Positions 10,201 to 20,610 of a DNA stretch of 64,000 bases are shown here, piece after piece. The first letter of the stretch is position 1, and every line of letters begins with the position of its first letter. The notes below the pieces were generated by a model, which had not been told where the DNA came from, did not search any database, and was given only the letters and a program-made list of their open reading frames with translations. A program made the translations under genes and the position numbers. Source of the stretch: Linum tenue (Eukaryota > Streptophyta > Magnoliopsida > Malpighiales > Linaceae). Location of the stretch: assembly GCA_946122785.1 (NCBI GenBank), contig CAMGYJ010000004.1, forward strand, positions 20,420,150 to 20,484,149, read 5' to 3'.

Positions 10201-12779
10201 TCATCTATCCTATCTCTGATAGTACTTGGGTTAGTCCCGTGCATGTTGTCCCTAAAAAGGGAGGAATGACAGTAGTGATAAACGATAAGGATGAGATGAT
10301 ATCTACCCGAACTGTTACGGGCTGGAGAGTATGCATAGATTATAGGAAGTTGAATGAGGCGACCCGAAAGGATCACTTCCCTCTTCCTTTTATTGATCAA
10401 ATGCTCGAACGGTTAGCGGGTCATTCTCACTACTGCTTCCTAGATGGTTACTCCGGTTATTTTCAGATCCCAGTAGCACCGGAGGATCAAGAGAAAACTG
10501 CTTTTACATGTCCTTTTGGTGTTTTTGCATATCGTAGAATGCCTTTTGGATTATGTAATGCACCTGCAACCTTTCAGCGGTGCATGACTGCCATATTCTC
10601 TGACATGTTAGAATCGAGTCTTGAAGTTTTCATGGATGACTTCTCGACTTTTGGTACTAGCTTTGAGCATTGTTTAGCTAACTTGTCTAGAGTTTTGCAG
10701 AGATGTGAAGAGACTAATCTAGTCTTGAACTGGGAAAAATGTCACTTCATGGTGACGGAAGGTATAGTGCTTGGTCATCGAATTTCGGCGAGGGGGATAG
10801 AAGTTGATAAAGCTAAGATTGAAATCATTGAAAAACTTCCCCCTCCCAGCACAATAAAAGGAATTAGAAGTTTTCTAGGTCATGCCGGTTTTTACCGGAG
10901 ATTTATTAAAGACTTCTCAAAGATCACCAAGCCTTTATGTGATTTGTTGGCCAAAGATACTGTGTTTAACTTCTCTGATGAGTGTTTGCAGGCCTTCAAT
11001 CGACTTAAGAAGGAGTTAGCCTCTGCTCCCATTATTACTGCACCCAACTGGACTTTACCATTTGAAATTATGTGCGATGCTAGCAACTATGCAGTCGGGG
11101 CAGTTTTGGGGCAGAGGAAGGAAGGTAAGTTGCATGCGGTGTACTATGCCAGTAAGCTTCTTAATGATGCACAATTGAACTATTCCACTACTGAAAAAGA
11201 ACTGCTTGCTGTGGTGTTTGCTTTTGATAAATTTCGATCTTATTTGGTGGGATCGAAAACAGTTGTGTACACTGACCATGCAGCTATACGGCACCTTCTT
11301 TCAAAGAAGGAGGCCAAGCCGAGATTGCTTCGTTGGGTTCTTCTTTTGCAGGAATTCGACGTTGAAATTCGTGACAAGAAAGGTTCGGCTAATCTGGTAG
11401 CCGATCACCTTTCTAGACTTGAGCTTGAGGCCATTCCTAAGGACAAGGTTGAGATCAATGAGTCTTTTCCAGACGAGCAGCTTTATGCTCTCCTTGTCCA
11501 ACAAGCTCCCTGGTATGCAGACCTTGCGAACTACCTCGCCACAGGTAAGCTCCCTGATTTGTCTTATCAACAGCGCAAGAAGTTGATTACTATTGCCAAG
11601 AACTATATATGGGAAGACCCCTTCCTGTATAAGCATTGTGCTGATACAATGGTAAGACGATGTGTTCCTGAATGTGAGGTGAAGTCGGTACTTAATTTCT
11701 GTCATAGTATGGCCGCAGGAGGTCACTTTGGACCTCATAGGACAGCAGCAAAGGTGTTACAATCTGGATTTTATTGGCCTTCTCTATTTCGAGATGCCCG
11801 TGATTTTTTTGCTCAATGTGATAGGTGCCAAAGAACAGGGAACATATCTGCAAGGATGGAGATGCCGCAGACCTCGATTTTGGAGGTGGAGATGTTTGAT
11901 GTATGGGGAGTGGATTTCATGGGGCCATTCCCACCGTCTTTCAACAACAAATATATCTTAGTCGCAGTCGACTATGTATCCAAGTGGGTGGAGGCAGTGG
12001 CGTTGCCCACCAATGACTCAAAGACGGTGGTGAATTTCATGAGAAAGAACGTGTTCACCAGATTCGGAGTCCCTCGAGTTCTCATCAGTGACGAGGGCAC
12101 ACACTTCATGGGAAAGGAGTTGAACACGTTGCTGGCCAGATATGGGGTTAAGCATCGAGTGGCTACACCCTATCATCCACAAACCAGCGGGCAAGTGGAA
12201 GTTTCCAACAGAGAACTGAAACACATTCTGGAGACGACAGTGAATTCAACAAGGAAAGATTGGGCAAGGAAGTTAGATGATGCACTCTGGGCATACCGGA
12301 CTGCCTTCAAGACTCCTTTAGGCATGTCTCCGTACAGATTGGTGTTTGGAAAGGCTTGCCACTTGCCCGTCGAGCTCGAGCATAAGGCGTATTGGGCTAT
12401 CAAGAAGCTGAACTTTGATCTAAAAACTGCTGGAGAGAAGCGCCTGTTGCAACTGAATGAGCTCGACGAGATTAGGCTTAATGCCTATGAAAATGCCCGG
12501 ATTTATAAGGAGAAAACCAAGAAGTGGCACGATCACCACATACTGAGAAGAGATTTCAAGGTGGGAGAGAAGGTATTACTTTTCAACTCACGCCTTAAAC
12601 TCTTCCCTGGGAAATTGAAGTCAAGGTGGCCCGGACCATTTACGGTGACCAAAGTGTACCCACATGGTGCAATCGAGATTCTTGGTGATCAAGGGGCGTT
12701 TAAGGTGAATGGTCAGAGGCTCAAGCACTATATTGAAGGGGTTTCCGTCCTGGAAATCTCAACATATCATCTGGAATGA
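7293..12779 (+). CDS. gag-pol: Athila gag-pol polyprotein, intact (1828 aa)
   Basis: A single open frame starts at the first ATG after the primer site (MPRRTTGN); the frame is open further upstream but without ATG. Gag covers about residues 80-450, with capsid-like SHWFQNL and [16 protein letters not shown] and a zinc knuckle [13 protein letters not shown] (CX2CX3HX4C). The protease has DLGAG near residue 677, the Athila form of D-S/T-G. Reverse transcriptase has FMDD near 1113. RNase H has its first Asp near 1262 with TEKELL, YTDH and ADHLSRL following. Integrase has HHCC from about 1471 and catalytic residues D1541, D1600 and E1636, with the exact 35-residue D-E spacing. No stop or frameshift is present. 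It would act in cytoplasmic virus-like particles and then the nucleus. It may be active, although that is inference. Confidence 0.95.
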   Translation: MPRRTTGNLLPLDPEIERTCRQNRKQVKLGKQPTTSTTPRPSLTQNRQPRRQVSPPVIPTPPTPPPRIIEPDIMAEQDRSIRARLNRRTGARASCVVIPAGDANMEITPAFINMITNGYTFSGASTEDPHEHLRRFASICDTMKSPAVSDDAIRLRMFSFSLLGNASHWFQNLTPRSITTWGQLEKTFLDKYFPPAKAMKRQEEIVTFKQAEDESLTEAWERYKELLMRCPSHGLEDWNVISIFFNGIRRQYRDALNNASRNGFTRMEAPEAYELVEKICSEDTEWGSETGIRRRGGLHEIDRVASLEAKIDAKLDSKFDALERRLAKLALGRQEEVSYCELCEGAHHRDLCPLVADQMEDVHYINNQRNQGQGGMYSNTYNPQWRKHPNFSWANNNPTGAGNIPPPGLQKQPPPPQPEKKPQLEELLLAHMQKTDNNLKGLDQFVTQQLAINNNLQSSMLAMERQMGQMAQTLADMQGRIPGTLPANTERNPKDAKVVAVTLRSGKALEDPSSSKKAPEAEEEAPGERSGAENEESALHRQNESGLPVQKHAARAKPEEEKAKREELKPYDPPAPFPQRLMKPLEDPNFKKFVNLFKQLHINIPLAEALEQMPTYAKFLKELLTKKRKWTDLEKVTLTPECSAVIQNKLPEKREDPGSFTIPCIVGETEFTKSLCDLGAGINLMPYSVYKKLGLQDVIKPTRITLQLADRSVKVPKGVVENVLVKVGKFIFPADFVILEMEEDREVPLILGRPFLATGGALIDVQKGELTFRVCGEEVKFNVYHASKYPNDSSDVFAVDVIESCTDAILNNDYDADSEFDDSDNELDELTVSKRAQMLEALPMQVEGDEKAKFPKKMVPSRIEPPELEIKPLPSHLKYAYLGENSTLPVIVSATLTDSQEQELLKVLRQHIQALGWTIADIKGISPAFCMHKILLEEESKPSIQAQRRLNPHMKEVVRKEVMKLLDAGIIYPISDSTWVSPVHVVPKKGGMTVVINDKDEMISTRTVTGWRVCIDYRKLNEATRKDHFPLPFIDQMLERLAGHSHYCFLDGYSGYFQIPVAPEDQEKTAFTCPFGVFAYRRMPFGLCNAPATFQRCMTAIFSDMLESSLEVFMDDFSTFGTSFEHCLANLSRVLQRCEETNLVLNWEKCHFMVTEGIVLGHRISARGIEVDKAKIEIIEKLPPPSTIKGIRSFLGHAGFYRRFIKDFSKITKPLCDLLAKDTVFNFSDECLQAFNRLKKELASAPIITAPNWTLPFEIMCDASNYAVGAVLGQRKEGKLHAVYYASKLLNDAQLNYSTTEKELLAVVFAFDKFRSYLVGSKTVVYTDHAAIRHLLSKKEAKPRLLRWVLLLQEFDVEIRDKKGSANLVADHLSRLELEAIPKDKVEINESFPDEQLYALLVQQAPWYADLANYLATGKLPDLSYQQRKKLITIAKNYIWEDPFLYKHCADTMVRRCVPECEVKSVLNFCHSMAAGGHFGPHRTAAKVLQSGFYWPSLFRDARDFFAQCDRCQRTGNISARMEMPQTSILEVEMFDVWGVDFMGPFPPSFNNKYILVAVDYVSKWVEAVALPTNDSKTVVNFMRKNVFTRFGVPRVLISDEGTHFMGKELNTLLARYGVKHRVATPYHPQTSGQVEVSNRELKHILETTVNSTRKDWARKLDDALWAYRTAFKTPLGMSPYRLVFGKACHLPVELEHKAYWAIKKLNFDLKTAGEKRLLQLNELDEIRLNAYENARIYKEKTKKWHDHHILRRDFKVGEKVLLFNSRLKLFPGKLKSRWPGPFTVTKVYPHGAIEILGDQGAFKVNGQRLKHYIEGVSVLEISTYHLE
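8926..8964 (+). repeat. gag-internal copy of the 40-bp block
   Basis: Within gag, GCGGTTTGCCTGTGCAAAAG and CTGCCCGTGCAAAA repeat the block at 4486 and 15816. Just upstream, TTGCACAGGCAAAA (8907-8920) is its reverse complement, so this part of gag RNA can fold into a hairpin. Confidence 0.65.
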
Positions 12780-13838
12780 GCTACTTTACGTCAAGCTAGC
12801 GACGAAAAACAAGCGCTTCTTGGGAGGCAACCCAAGGTGAGTTTTTCTTTCAATTTTTTTTTTATTTTTTAGTTTTAGGGTTTGTCTAGAGGCTCTCCGC
12901 CAAATTTCAGCTCCAAAAGCCTTGAGGAAGGTATTATTTGGTGTTTTGTAGGTACACGGGCAGATTGCTTTTTGCACAGGGAGGCTGCAAAATTAGCACA
13001 GGCAAACCACAAATGTGAGGGGAGGACTAATCTGAAAGTTTTGGGGGGGAGGACTGATCTGGCATTTCTGAGAAGGAAGGGGGGACTGAAGGGAGAATTT
13101 TCGTTTTTTGTTAAAAAAAAAAAAAGTGAAACGCAGTGCAGCGTTTCGGAAGAAAAAAAAAAAATTAAACAATAGGGGTCGGGGTCGGGCTGTCCGCCCT
13201 TCCCCTTCCCCTCCCCGACTTCCCCTTCCTTCCCCCTTCAGCCGCCGAACAGCAGCAGCCCAACCGCGCCGGTCCCGCCGCCCCTCTCTCCGCCGGGTGC
13301 CCCCTGCCTCCCTCCGTGCCACCGCGTCGCCATCACCTCCCAGCAACCACCATCTCGCGCGACCCAGCAGACAACGGCGGCGCCGCCGTGCTTTTCCTCC
13401 TCGGCGGTCGTCGCGGCCGCCCTCATCGACGGCCGCCGCCGATTCCCTGCCTCCCTCCGACCCCAACCGCCTCCAATCACCCATTCCTCCAAGGTTTGAT
13501 TCGAAGAACCTAGAATTTTTGAAGATTCAAGAACAGAAACGAAATTAGGGTTCTTCAAATTGGGGGTTTTGCTCAATTTCGAATTGGAGGTGAAATTGGA
13601 GTGTGATGATTGATTGATTGGGCAAATTGAAGTGCTATTACTGTTTAGAAGAAGATTTGCAGAAGATTTATGGGTGAATTATGAGAATTGGTTGATTTGA
13701 GGGTTGCAGAAATTGGTCATTTTCTAATGGTGGTAGCAGTGAACTGAAATTTGAGAAGCAGAATACAGACTTGGTGATTCAAGAGCAGAGGGAGGGTTTA
13801 AGAAGTTTGTTTTCCAGTTTGCACTCTTGGTTGCAGAT
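12780..13838 (+). other. Athila spacer between pol and env-like ORF
   Basis: It begins with the Athila-typical CAAGCGCTTCTTGGGAGGCA. A good splice donor (AAG/GTGAGT at 12837) and a TTTTGTAG acceptor (12945-12952) suggest a short intron, which could serve env-like expression. A polypurine stretch near 13040-13100, an A-rich run and a C-rich segment (13190-13340) follow. Long antisense frames over the C-rich part are composition effects. Confidence 0.55.
12964..13008 (-). repeat. Inverted copy of the 40-bp block after pol
   Basis: Read on the minus strand it contains GGTTTGCCTGTGC and CTCCCTGTGCAAAAA, the same order as the direct copies at 8926 and 15816. With the copy at 15816 it brackets the env-like ORF in opposite orientation. 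Confidence 0.6.
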
Positions 13839-15533
13839 ATGGGACGTCGAAGATATATCCCTCCACCTCGGCAATTCAAAATCACTGATCAAAGTGAAGA
13901 TGGGAAGATTGTCTACCGTTCGTGGATGATTGAAGACAGCCACAAGGTGACCGATAAAGACAGCCCAATTCCAGAAGTTCCTCCACAACTTCAAGCGGTC
14001 AACATGCCCGCTCGCTTTCACAGGCTGATCACCGGCCAGGTTGGACCCACGATGCGGTCCCGGACTATTGAGATGACTTCTCCAGCTCCATCTCCACCAC
14101 AGCAGCCTGCTCAAATGCCTACTGAAGAACCTCCATTACCAGATTCAACACCAGTTGTATCACCTGAGAGCAGGCCAGCAAAGAGGAGTCGTCTCCAGCA
14201 ATCGGCCTCATCTTCACGACCACAGCGGCAGACTTCTTCTTCGGCACCTGCACCATCCACGACACCACGTTGTACTACCCATGTTGCAAGCAAGAAGAAG
14301 GCGACTTCCTCTCTTCCAAAGGACGTCTCTAAGACGTTCGGTCAACCTGTCCAGCTCCAGGAACATAAAGAAGAATATGACGATCTGATGAAAAGAGAGG
14401 TCACCCCTTCTCAGTTCATGGACTATGCAGCATTGCAGAAGACCGAGCGGGCTGAGGAGGTGATGACATTCTTCCGCCGGATGAATTGGGCACGATTTCC
14501 GGAGCTGCACTTCCCCACCTATCCACACCTCACCAGAGCATTCTTAGCCACCTACAGCTTCGAGGATAATGGGGTTGAGAGCAAGCTTCAGAGTACTTTG
14601 GCCGGGAAAACCAAGTCCCTCACTTTGAGCCAAGTAAACCGAGCACTTCTCTTTGATGGTCCAGCAGATGCAATTCCTGATGAAAAGCAGGACTTGAGTG
14701 AGTTTTGGATAACAATTGTGGCAGATGGAAAGGACTTCAATCCTACTTCTTCGAGGAGAGCATCGATCAGAGACCCTGTGATCCCACTAGTACATGACTA
14801 CCTGGCTCGCACTGTTTTGGGATAGGGATCTAATGCCAGTGGTGTCTACACACCCGATCTCAGGTACATTCACAGTTTCGTTACTGGAACACCATTGTGT
14901 GTTGGGTACATGGTGGGTAAGATGCTTGAAAATGATGCACTGAAAACTTGCGGAGCAATTATGTGTGGGGGAATCATTACTGCATTAGCTCGAGCTTACT
15001 GGGGGTTCCCAGAGAACCCTAAGGGTTTGGAGATCAGTGATGGCTCGACTTTGCTTGGGGAATCAGCGTTATGCAAATTGGGTTTTCTGAGGAAAGCAGG
15101 ATCTCGTGGTGAATATCTATCAGTCGCCAAATACAAGGAGTGGGAGATTAAGGTCAATCGAAAAAGGGCAGCAAGGGCTGCTAGAGCAACTTCTGCTTTG
15201 GCATCATCTCCCGCACCATCAGTAGTCACTCCGACCACGACTCCAGCTCCTACACCCATGCCTTTGGGTGCTTCATCATCATCACCATCACCAGCAGCAG
15301 CAGGGCACTCTGCCACGAGTGTCAGCCAGGGCCAGCAGTCACAAGCACCCCCAGTTCCGCAGCCAGCAGCTCCTCCACCAGTTGTGCCAACTTCATCATC
15401 ATCTGAAGACGATCTCAGAGCTAGAATAGCTATCTTGGAAGCCAGAGACGCAGAGAAAGATAAGATGATCAAGGCGCTAAACCAGCGTCTAGATGAGAAG
15501 TTCGGCACTTCTTCATCGACCCCTCCTTCATAG
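13839..15533 (+). pseudogene. Athila env-like ORF, copy 2, with the same in-frame TAG
   Basis: Nearly identical to 2511-4205. The differences noticed include D to V near residue 72 of the ATG frame and S to R near codon 446. The TAG (14823-14825) is in the same place as in copy 1, so it predates the duplication or is tolerated, for example by read-through or by use of only part of the ORF. The motif order is the same: MGRRRYIPPPRQ start, Pro/Ser linker, FFRRMNWARFPELHFP, stop, GGIITALARAYWGFP and a C-terminal coiled coil. It lies between pol and the 3' LTR as expected for Athila env-like genes. Its role is unknown. Confidence 0.75.
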
Positions 15534-17095
15534 GAGCTTGTCCCGAGGTTCTTTTTTCTTTTCTTTTCTTCTTTTCTTTGTGAATTCTTCTGATGTGGGT
15601 CTGTAATAATGTTAGTTAGGTGAACCTGTTGGTGTGTCGTGTCTAGTTGGAGACATTGTGGACAATGTCCATCCTGAGTGTGGGGTGGATGGTCTGTGTT
15701 CTTGTCGTTTTTTATGTCGAGTCTGAGTTGTCCACAGTGTCTCGTCATGTGTATATCGTTTCTGTAAAAAAAAAAAAAAAAAATTGCCATTAGGTTGAGC
15801 ACAGCCAAACTGCATGCGGTTTGCCTGTGTAAAAAGCAGGCTGCCTGTGCAAAGCTAATGGCTAAAAAACACCTAAAAATCAGAAAAAATAAAAACAAAA
15901 CCTTGTACTCTTGTGGTAACATGATGTAAATGACGGTGATGCCTTGAAAATGAGTTTGTGCTTGAATGAAATCATCGAAATCACCCCACTAGTGTTGAAT
16001 TGCATGGTTCTTCACATTGAGCTTAAATGTTTTGACTGACTTGATATGCTTGGAATGAAATACTATTTTAGCAACATTCTCTTTTGTGAGGATAGTGTAA
16101 TGACTTTTGGTGAAGTAGTTAGGTGGAGAAAATTGACCATTCGACATGTTTGGATACCGAGCTTACTTGCATCAATTGTGAGTTTTTGATTTTGCAATGA
16201 GTCTCTCTGTTTTGAATGTTTTATGATGGGGTGAACTGTATCTTTATAAATGAGAAAACACTACCTGACGAGTAAAATATAAGAAAGTTGCCATAATAAT
16301 TAAAGTGTGGGTAAAAATGCCAAAATCGTGTGAGGCAATCACTTATTGCACATGGGGATGAGGAAAGATTCAATTGAGAATCGGTTCGCGACCGTACGAT
16401 GTTGCTTATCAAGTACGATCCCCAGTTGAGTGAAGTGCCATTTGAGGATGCAATGACCCTCCACACGGACCGAGGAAAAGGAGTTAAAAGAAGCCCTTAT
16501 GCGAGTGCTAAGAAGCAGAAATTGCTCTTGCTCGGTCACCGGTAGTAAGAAACAAATCCCACTTGTACTAAATACGACTTCTCGGCAAGCAAAAGCAGAA
16601 AGAGAGAAAGCCTCTCCTTGTCATAAAAGGTAGTGATGTGCTTAAAGTAAAATCATGTTTGCGAAAGGCTTCCCCCATTAGTTTTTGAGACTCGTGCTGA
16701 ATTAATTGCTTATGATTGGTGTGAGTAAGCCAGACTGTCTTCACGAGATATGCACCTCACTGATGTGGTTAGATTCTCCTAATAACTGTTGCACCATAAG
16801 TTGTTAATCACCCACTACCGACGATCGAAATTGAGTGTTGCTAATTGAGTTTTTGGTGGATTTGAGTCAGTCAATGACAATGGTTGCAAAGAACTTGAGT
16901 GTGGGGTGAAAGGTATGACCATGAAAGCACAACTTGTCCTTTGAGAAAGAAACTACTGATTACAACAAGAGTACAAGAAAATTTTGTGTTTTGCTTTGAT
17001 TAGTGAGTCTGTGGTGTGTCATTGTTTTGGATGGTTATGTGTTTGTGTCTTTTGAGTCGTTGCTTAGGGACAAGCAACAATTGAGTGTGGGGTTG
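15534..17095 (+). other. Athila 3' noncoding region and polypurine tract
   Basis: Matches 4206-5765. It has a longer poly-A run (15767-15783) and another copy of the 40-bp block at 15816-15855. The polypurine tract TTGAGTGTGGGGT is at 17081-17093. Confidence 0.7.
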
Positions 17096-18502
17096 TGATA
17101 TTCGGCTTTAATATATCGGATTCTTGGACTTTATGTGATTATTTCATGGTATGTTTTAGCCAATTGGTGCTATTTTAGGGCTCACTAACCCGGAAATGGT
17201 TGAAAAACCATTATTGCCTAGTGCCATGAGTTTGATATGTTACAGGTGGAGAAAGCACGAAAAAGAAGCGAGTGCACAACAAGTAATTGGGCCAAAGCCC
17301 AAATTGATGGGACTTTGAATTAGCTGGGCGGCTTGGAGAAGACGGAAAGGAAGCCAGGGGGACTATCATGGTTTGGGTCGAGGCCTTACTATGGGCCGGA
17401 AACTAAAGGGAGGAGGCCATTCTTTGCAATTAATTGGACAGGAGGGTTGCTGTGGGGAATTATACTGGGACGAGGAATTCTTGGAAAAGCACCAGGGACA
17501 GCGCAAATTGGATACGGAATTCTTTGGGGGGATTAATTTGGACACGGAAGAAAAATAGAGAGTCGGGGGACGGCATTATACTGGGGCTGGCAATTAATCG
17601 GGGGGCGGCGAGAATCTCTGGAGAAAAAGGAGCGCAGCGCAGCAAACTTGGAGACGCGAGCATCGAGCGGCGATTGGCGATCGACGATCGAGTTTTCCCA
17701 AGGCGGCTTGAGCTGAATTCAACGAGAGCGATTAGTTGGTTGGATTTTCTGAACCGAACTAGTTGTGTATTGTTGATTTAGAACATGATGATCAAAACCC
17801 TAATATTTTATCTTAATTTCATCATGAACTAAACCCCAATTTCTGGGGGAAACACCATAGGATGTAGCTAGTTCTTGATTTGATGGATTGATTCATGATT
17901 CTTTTCTTCCAATCTCTATTGCATGAAATTTCTTAATGCTTTGTGTTGACTGGCCACCAATACAATGAATCGTAGTTAATTAGGTTATTAGCGACAGTGA
18001 AACCCTAATAACTGAACCTATTTCATGTGACATAGTAACTTATCGAAGCGACAGTGGATTAAATAAGGTACTATGCGGTCTTAATTGGGATATCGGTCTT
18101 CAGGCTGAATAGTTAATTCATTGAGCTACGACAGTAGGATTTGAATTGATTATTTAGTACGTAGTAATGCCCGACAGGGATAGCTAGCACAGTAGTGATA
18201 TCCTGGCTGTAGAGATATGGATTAAATTGATTGGAATGTATGAATTAATCAGGATAGGATAGGTAGTGAATCCCGGTGTTTCTCCCAGAGCTTTCTCCAT
18301 TGAATTTCTCCCGACAGTTTTCATTTAGTTAATTTATTTAGTTTATTTTGCTTTTAGAAATTAGTCTCATTAAACTATTTTCACTTATAGTTTGCTCATA
18401 AAATTGATAGAACTTAAGGTTGTACCAGTCCCTAAGAGACGATACCCGGACTTTCCGGTTTTACTACGAGATAGGATTAAGGCATACGCTTTTGCCCTAT
18501 CA
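17096..18502 (+). repeat. Athila LTR (right)
   Basis: 1407 bp and the same length as the left LTR. The few differences fall near the end (for example CGACAG versus CGAAAG). It is followed by TAAAG, the candidate half of a target duplication. Confidence 0.85.
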
Positions 18503-18665
18503 TAAAGAGACCCAGATGTGCATTCCCTTTCTTTGGGGAACACATTGAGCTTTTAATGAGATTTTTTACCGACATCCACTTTTCCTAATCAAATACACTA
18601 GGTCTTCGAGGCCCAGCTTCGCGAAGGTGGTCCCTCTTGACGGTACAACAAAGTTATTCTAAGTT

Positions 18666-19054
18666 TGATATTGCTCCTCCTTCCCCGTTCAGATTTATGG
18701 GTTCCATACTTAATTGATTATGCTCCACCGTATGTGTGAATTTGCAAGAGAATTGGGAAGAGGAAGCTCAGTCTAACCGGCTGAGTCCTCTATTCCTTTT
18801 ATAGCTAGGAAATCAAATTAGCAGTAGCTTTACAAGTGTCCAAACACTATTGGTCTATTAATAAGCTAACAGTGCTTCTCTAACGGCTAACAACGATAAA
18901 CTAAACGGTAACGTTTTCAACATAATTAAAAGTTGTAGTAGAGACACGACGACGTTTTCTTCTACTCTTCTTCTTCCTCCTGCAATCCGTAAGCCTTCAG
19001 GATTCTTCCTTCTTTTGCAAATCACTGCTGCTCTTCTGTCTCCGTACCTTGACA
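18666..19054 (-). repeat. Copia 3' LTR
   Basis: On the minus strand the LTR starts TGTCAAGGTACGG right after the polypurine tract TTAAGGGGGGA (complement of 19055-19065). It has a TATA-like CTATAAAAGG. The far end is uncertain. I placed it at TGATATTGC on the plus strand. The short stretch 18503-18665 between it and the Athila LTR holds nothing recognised. Confidence 0.6.
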
Positions 19055-19061
19055 TCCCCCC

Positions 19062-20230
19062 TTAAGTTGGCGATTCAATTCCATTCTTAATCCCCAACTT
19101 TTCCAGTAACTCAGCAATTCTAAACCTGTCTAAACCCTTAGTGAACAAATCTGCCAATTGATTTGCAGTTCCAACATGCTGAAGCTTGATCAGTCCACTC
19201 TTAATTCTTTCTCTTGTAACATGCATATCTATCTCTATATGCTTAGTCCTTTCATGGAAAACAGGGTTTTCTGCAATAGTATTGCTGATCTGTTGTCACA
19301 ATAAATTGGTATAGGAAGGGGTACCTGTACAGTTAACTCAGCAAGCAATCTTCTCAGCCACTGTACTTCACAGACCAAGTGTGCTAGAGCTTTGTACTCT
19401 GCTTCTAAAGAGGATCTGGACACTACTGTCTGCTTCTTTGTCTTCCAAGTGAGAAGTGATGATCCAAGAAATGTACAATATCCTGTCACAGATCTTCTAG
19501 TGTCAGGGCAGCTTGCCCAATCAGAATCACTATAGCCAATCAACTTCAATTCTGCTATGCTGCTAAAGTGTATTCCCTGCCCTGGTGAGGTTTTCAAATA
19601 CCTCAGAACCCTGTATGCTGCCTGCATATGTTCCTGACAAGGGTTCTTCTGATACTGGCATAGCTGTTGTACTGGGAATGCCACATCTGGCCTTGTGATT
19701 GTCAGATAATGCAATCTCCCAATTAACCTCCTGTATCCTTCTCCATCTTCTAACAAAGTTCCTTTTGTAGTCAATTTTACCTTACAGTCCATAGGTGACT
19801 TGCATCCTTTGGCTTCAAGGTAACTTGTTTCCTTCAAAAAATCAGTACAATATTTCCTCTGACATACACTTATGCCTGCATCATTTCTGGTAATTTCCAG
19901 CCCCAAAAAGTACTTCAATGGTCCAAGCATCTTCAACTTGAATTCTTTGCTCAGAGCTGTTTTGACTTGATTTATGTCTTTCTGAGCATCACCACCAATG
20001 ATGATGTCATCTACATACACCAGAAGTACCACAACCTTGCCATGGACCCATTTTGTAAAGAGTGAGTAGTCTGAAGCAGATTGAGCAAAGCCAAGTTTCA
20101 TCAGGTTACCTGTTAGCTTTGCAAACCACTGCCTGGATGCTTGTTTAAGTCCATAAAGAGACTTTTTCAGTCTACAAACCATAGTTTGACCATTAGACTC
20201 TGCCACTTTTTCAGTTTCTTCAAGATTCAC
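19062..20230 (-). pseudogene. Copia pol fragment: reverse transcriptase and RNase H
   Basis: The minus-strand frame starts inside reverse transcriptase (CRLKKSLYGLKQ), with YVDD and the Copia-type FLGLEI following. RNase H has SDWASCPDTRRSVTGYC, SRSSLEAEYKAL and IYCDN. A frameshift just after IYCDNRSA (near 19265-19280) ends the open frame at 19235. In another frame the expected C-terminus (ENPVFHERTKHIE, LADLFTKGL) runs to a stop at 19062-19064, right at the polypurine tract. Gag, protease, integrase and the N-terminal reverse transcriptase are missing. The break lies near 20240 next to telomere-like repeats. It is defective. Confidence 0.85.
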
Positions 20231-20243
20231 TTTAATTTGAATG

Positions 20244-20280
20244 ATTTAGGGTTTAGGAATTTAGGGTTAGGGTTATGGTT
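20244..20280 (+). repeat. Short telomere-like TTTAGGG repeats at the Copia breakpoint
   Basis: ATTTAGGGTTTAGG and TTTAGGGTTAGGGTT occur within 37 bases, exactly where the Copia coding sequence stops. Such short interstitial repeats often mark repaired breaks, but chance cannot be excluded. Confidence 0.5.
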
Positions 20281-20349
20281 TACAATTTGGGATTTTAGGT
20301 TGAGATTCAAAATTGAAGATTAATAGAAAGGACAATGGATTGATTATAA

Positions 20350-20610
20350 CTGTCAAAACATAGCCCGATTCGATTAACCCGCCCGATCAACCTGACCCGC
20401 AACCCGAATTGACTAAAAGTCAACAACCCGTAACCCGCCCGACCCGCAACCCGATTGACCCGCAACCCAACTAACCCGCAACCCGACTGACCCGCAACCC
20501 GATTAACCCGAACCCGATTGACCCGCAACCCGACTGACCCGCAACCCGATTAACCCGAACCCGGTTGACCCGAACCCGACTAACCCGTAACCCGACCGAC
20601 TCAACCCGAA
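20350..20610 (+). repeat. ACCCG-rich minisatellite, copy A
   Basis: More than twenty AACCCG/GACCCG words are spaced mostly 6-10 bases apart, with longer units such as CCCGCAACCCGATTGA. No coding function: the antisense frames are low-complexity Gly/Val/Arg repeats. Confidence 0.8.

Larger units (their letters stand above)
5766..18502 (+). mobile_element. Full-length Athila-type Ty3/Gypsy retrotransposon
   Basis: LTRs of 1407 bp at 5766-7172 and 17096-18502 both start TGATATTCGG and end GCCCTATCA. I saw about four differences, all near the 3' end, which suggests a recent copy. Between them are a tRNA-Asp primer-binding site, one uninterrupted gag-pol ORF, a ~1 kb spacer, an env-like ORF with one TAG, a polypurine tract and the 3' LTR. 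The length (12.7 kb) suits Athila. The five bases after the 3' LTR are TAAAG. No matching target duplication exists on the left because the left LTR is joined to another unit's internal DNA. Confidence 0.9.

Noticed and set aside
13108..13576. Overlapping Arg/Pro-rich frames on both strands
   Set aside because: They come from a C-rich noncoding spacer of the Athila element.
14996..15922. 308-codon minus-strand open frame (and its 250-codon counterpart at 3668-4420)
   Set aside because: It lies antisense to the env-like ORF and 3' region. It is a shadow of Ser/Ala/Pro-rich codons and has no recognisable domain.
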